Under the pieces are notes generated by a model. The model ran no database searches. It worked only from the letters and a program-made list of their open reading frames with translations, and was not told the DNA's origin. From CAIUSP01 sp964594365 (GTDB lineage Bacteria; Actinomycetota; Thermoleophilia; Solirubrobacterales; 70-9), in NCBI GenBank assembly GCA_964594365.1, contig CAZQMB010000035.1:1-7804 (forward strand): a stretch of 7,804 nt of DNA, given 5' to 3'. The position numbers and the translations under genes are program-made. This document shows, in pieces, positions 1-7,804 of the stretch (position 1 is the stretch's first letter; each line of letters opens with the position of its first letter).

Positions 1-3668
<3,668 letters not shown>

Positions 3669-3677
3669 GTGTGTGTT

Positions 3678-3682
3678 CTCCC
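3678..3682 (-). promoter_or_regulatory. Shine-Dalgarno site of rpoC
   Basis: Read on the minus strand, GGGAG lies 9 bases before the rpoC ATG. The spacer is mostly alternating AC (AACACACAC). The site sits inside the 24-base rpoB-rpoC gap, which is too short for a separate promoter or terminator. It supports the ATG at 3668 as the true start. Confidence 0.8.
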
Positions 3683-3692
3683 GCCTGCCGGA

Positions 3693-7205
<3,513 letters not shown>

Positions 7206-7213
7206 CTTGGCGA

Positions 7214-7220
7214 CTCCTCA
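7214..7220 (-). promoter_or_regulatory. Shine-Dalgarno of rpoB overlapping an in-frame stop
   Basis: Read on the minus strand, TGAGGAG is followed by an 8-base spacer and then TTG. The first three bases, TGA at 7218-7220, are in frame with rpoB. No start further upstream can therefore be used, and the TTG at 7205 is the only plausible initiation codon next to this site. No ATG occurs near the N-terminus of the reading frame. Confidence 0.85.
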
Positions 7221-7287
7221 GGTAGAAGGCGGACTCGGATGTCGCGCGCTTGAAGCAGGCAAATGGCTCACCGGCGCACGACCGAAG

Positions 7288-7317
7288 AATATAACAGACT
7301 CACGCCTGCGCGCGCAA
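7288..7317 (-). promoter_or_regulatory. Candidate internal sigma-70-type promoter for rpoBC
   Basis: On the minus strand, TATATT at 7288-7293 matches the -10 consensus at 5 of 6 positions and is preceded by TGT, giving an extended -10 (TGn). It is a conspicuous AT-rich patch in a GC-rich setting. A weak -35, TTGCGC at 7312-7317, lies 18 bases upstream and matches TTGACA only in its first three bases. Transcription would begin near 7281 and leave a leader of roughly 75 bases before the rpoB TTG. Promoters between rplL and rpoB are known in Mycobacterium and Streptomyces, which supports the placement. Start-site data are not available from the sequence. Confidence 0.5.
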
Positions 7318-7330
7318 GTCAGGCGCGCAA
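7301..7330 (-). other. GC-rich potential hairpin after rplL
   Basis: Two mutually exclusive stems can form in the RNA. TTGCGCGC (7323-7330) can pair with GCGCGCAG (7306-7313) across a 9-base loop. CGCGCCTG (7320-7327) can pair with CAGGCGTG (7301-7308) across an 11-base loop. Each is 8 bp with one wobble pair. No U-run follows, since the next bases are AGTCTGTTAT, so this does not look like a standard intrinsic terminator. It could be a partial attenuator, a processing site or a 3' stabilising structure for the rplJL message, or simply reflect alternating GC bases. It overlaps the candidate -35 box. Confidence 0.4.
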
Positions 7331-7339
7331 ACGCAAGTC
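7313..7339 (-). repeat. Direct repeat GACTTGCG, two copies 19 bp apart
   Basis: GACTTGCG occurs at 7332-7339 and again at 7313-7320 on the minus strand, 19 bases start to start, just upstream of the candidate -10. The second copy contains most of the candidate -35 box. Nineteen bases is close to two helical turns, so the copies could be a paired protein-binding site. Eight bases of identity in GC-rich DNA could also arise by chance. Confidence 0.35.
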
Positions 7340-7349
7340 TTTTTTCCCG

Positions 7350-7736
7350 TTACTTGATCTCGGCGGTGCCGCCGGCCTCTTCGACCTCGGCCTTGATCTT
7401 GTCGGCTTCCTCGCGCTCGATCCCCTCCTTGATGGGGTTCGGAGCCTCGTCGACCAGGGCCTTGGCCTCCTTGAGACCGAGTCCGGTGGCCGCGCGAACG
7501 ACCTTGATCACGCCGATCTTCTTGTCGCCGGCACCGGTCAGGACCACGTCGACCGTGGCACCTTCGTCGCCGCCGCCGTCACCGGCGTCTCCGCCGCCAC
7601 CACCCGCTGCGGGCGCTGCGGCTGCCACTGCTGTTGCGGAAACCCCGAACTCCTCCTCGAGCGCCTTGATCCGCTCAGAGAGCTCCAGTACGGAGATTCC
7701 CTTCAGTTCATCTATCCACTCTTCTGTGGTTGGCAT
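7350..7736 (-). CDS. rplL: 50S ribosomal protein L7/L12
   Basis: L12 forms dimers that bind the L10 C-terminal helix and make up the flexible ribosomal stalk, which recruits EF-Tu, EF-G and other translation GTPases. The 128-residue product is slightly longer than E. coli L12 (about 120). Residues 1-33 are the dimerising N-terminal domain (ISVLELSERIKALEEEFGVS). Residues 34-60 are a hinge made of an Ala-rich part and then a run of Gly and Asp (GGGGGDAGDGGGDEG). Residues 62-128 are the factor-binding C-terminal domain, with KVVRAATGLGLKEAKALV and K72, K73, K78, R81, K89 on the expected positive surface. The ATG overlaps the rplJ stop by one base (TAATG), and AAGGAGG lies 10 bases upstream. The stop is TAA. 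The Gly/Asp hinge is the odd part; the identification is not in doubt. Confidence 0.98.
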   Translation of the reverse strand: MPTTEEWIDELKGISVLELSERIKALEEEFGVSATAVAAAAPAAGGGGGDAGDGGGDEGATVDVVLTGAGDKKIGVIKVVRAATGLGLKEAKALVDEAPNPIKEGIEREEADKIKAEVEEAGGTAEIK

Positions 7737-7804
7737 TACTCGCTGTCCTCCTTCTCTTCCTGACCTTCGTCAGAAGCTTGTTTGTCTGAATCCTCTTCCT
7801 CTGC
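7736..7804 (-). CDS. rplJ: 50S ribosomal protein L10, C-terminal tail only
   Basis: Twenty-two codons and a TAA stop are visible; the rest lies beyond the window edge. The visible peptide is strongly acidic (AEEEDSDKQASDEGQEEKED, then SE). No conserved L10 motif is inside the window, so the identification rests on position: rplJ almost always sits immediately before rplL, and this frame ends in a TAATG overlap with the rplL start. L10 anchors L12 dimers to the 23S rRNA stalk base. Typical L10 ends in the L12-binding helix, so an acidic low-complexity ending would be a lineage-specific extension. A second frame through this stretch is also open but continues into rplL out of frame and gives a basic peptide, so it is less likely. 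Confidence 0.75.
   Translation of the reverse strand, partial: AEEEDSDKQASDEGQEEKEDSE
7747..7753 (-). promoter_or_regulatory. Shine-Dalgarno site of rplL inside the rplJ tail
   Basis: AAGGAGG on the minus strand is a near-complete match to the anti-Shine-Dalgarno complement and lies 10 bases before the rplL ATG. It is embedded in the last codons of rplJ, where it encodes part of an acidic EKED stretch. Its strength fits the need for several L12 copies per L10. Confidence 0.8.

Noticed and set aside
3669..3692. Possible regulatory element in the rpoB-rpoC gap (AC repeat)
   Set aside because: Twenty-four bases with a Shine-Dalgarno leave no room for a promoter or terminator, and a four-unit AC repeat is too short to mean anything.
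7331..7345. Run of six T on the plus strand after a GC-rich hairpin, resembling a plus-strand terminator
   Set aside because: No plus-strand gene precedes it, and the T-run is separated from the hairpin by about ten bases. On the coding strand it is an A-run directly after the rplL stop.
7263..7763. 166-codon plus-strand open frame across rplL and the gap
   Set aside because: It is antisense to rplL; the Gly/Cys-rich stretch is simply the complement of the L12 hinge codons.

Overview
This window is a housekeeping block, the ribosomal-protein / RNA-polymerase (rplJL-rpoBC) region, with every real gene on the minus strand. In transcription order, from high to low coordinates, it holds the 3' end of rplJ (ribosomal protein L10), a complete rplL (L7/L12), a 144-base non-coding gap, a complete rpoB (RNA polymerase beta), a 24-base gap, and rpoC (beta prime) running off the low-coordinate edge without its C-terminus.

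Organism: the DNA is GC-rich, and both polymerase subunits read as actinobacterial. Beta prime has a long helical insertion between the N-terminal zinc site and the clamp, and no large insertion in the trigger loop. The stretch before the bridge helix, however, reads NSGARGS...LAGMRGLM. This is closer to the form common in other phyla than to the DSGATGN...LAGMKGLV form I recall from Mycobacterium and Streptomyces. I therefore infer a deep-branching member of Actinomycetota, possibly Thermoleophilia/Solirubrobacterales. This is a judgement from remembered sequences and was not tested by a search.

Layout: at 7736-7804 the acidic tail of L10 ends in a TAATG overlap with rplL. rplL (7350-7736) has an unusually Gly/Asp-rich hinge. 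The gap 7206-7349 holds a candidate extended -10 promoter, a GC-rich potential hairpin and an 8-bp direct repeat. rpoB (3693-7205) starts at TTG, and an in-frame TGA fused to its Shine-Dalgarno fixes that start. rpoC (1-3668) is open in one frame at every checkpoint, with both zinc sites and the NADFDGD active site present.

Function: L10 and L12 form the ribosomal stalk that recruits translation factors. Beta and beta prime form the catalytic core of RNA polymerase. Sharing a transcript links ribosome and polymerase supply, and an internal promoter before rpoB would allow partial uncoupling. I found no mobile element, CRISPR array, RNA gene, defence system or other accessory system. The points of interest are regulatory details and lineage-specific protein features.
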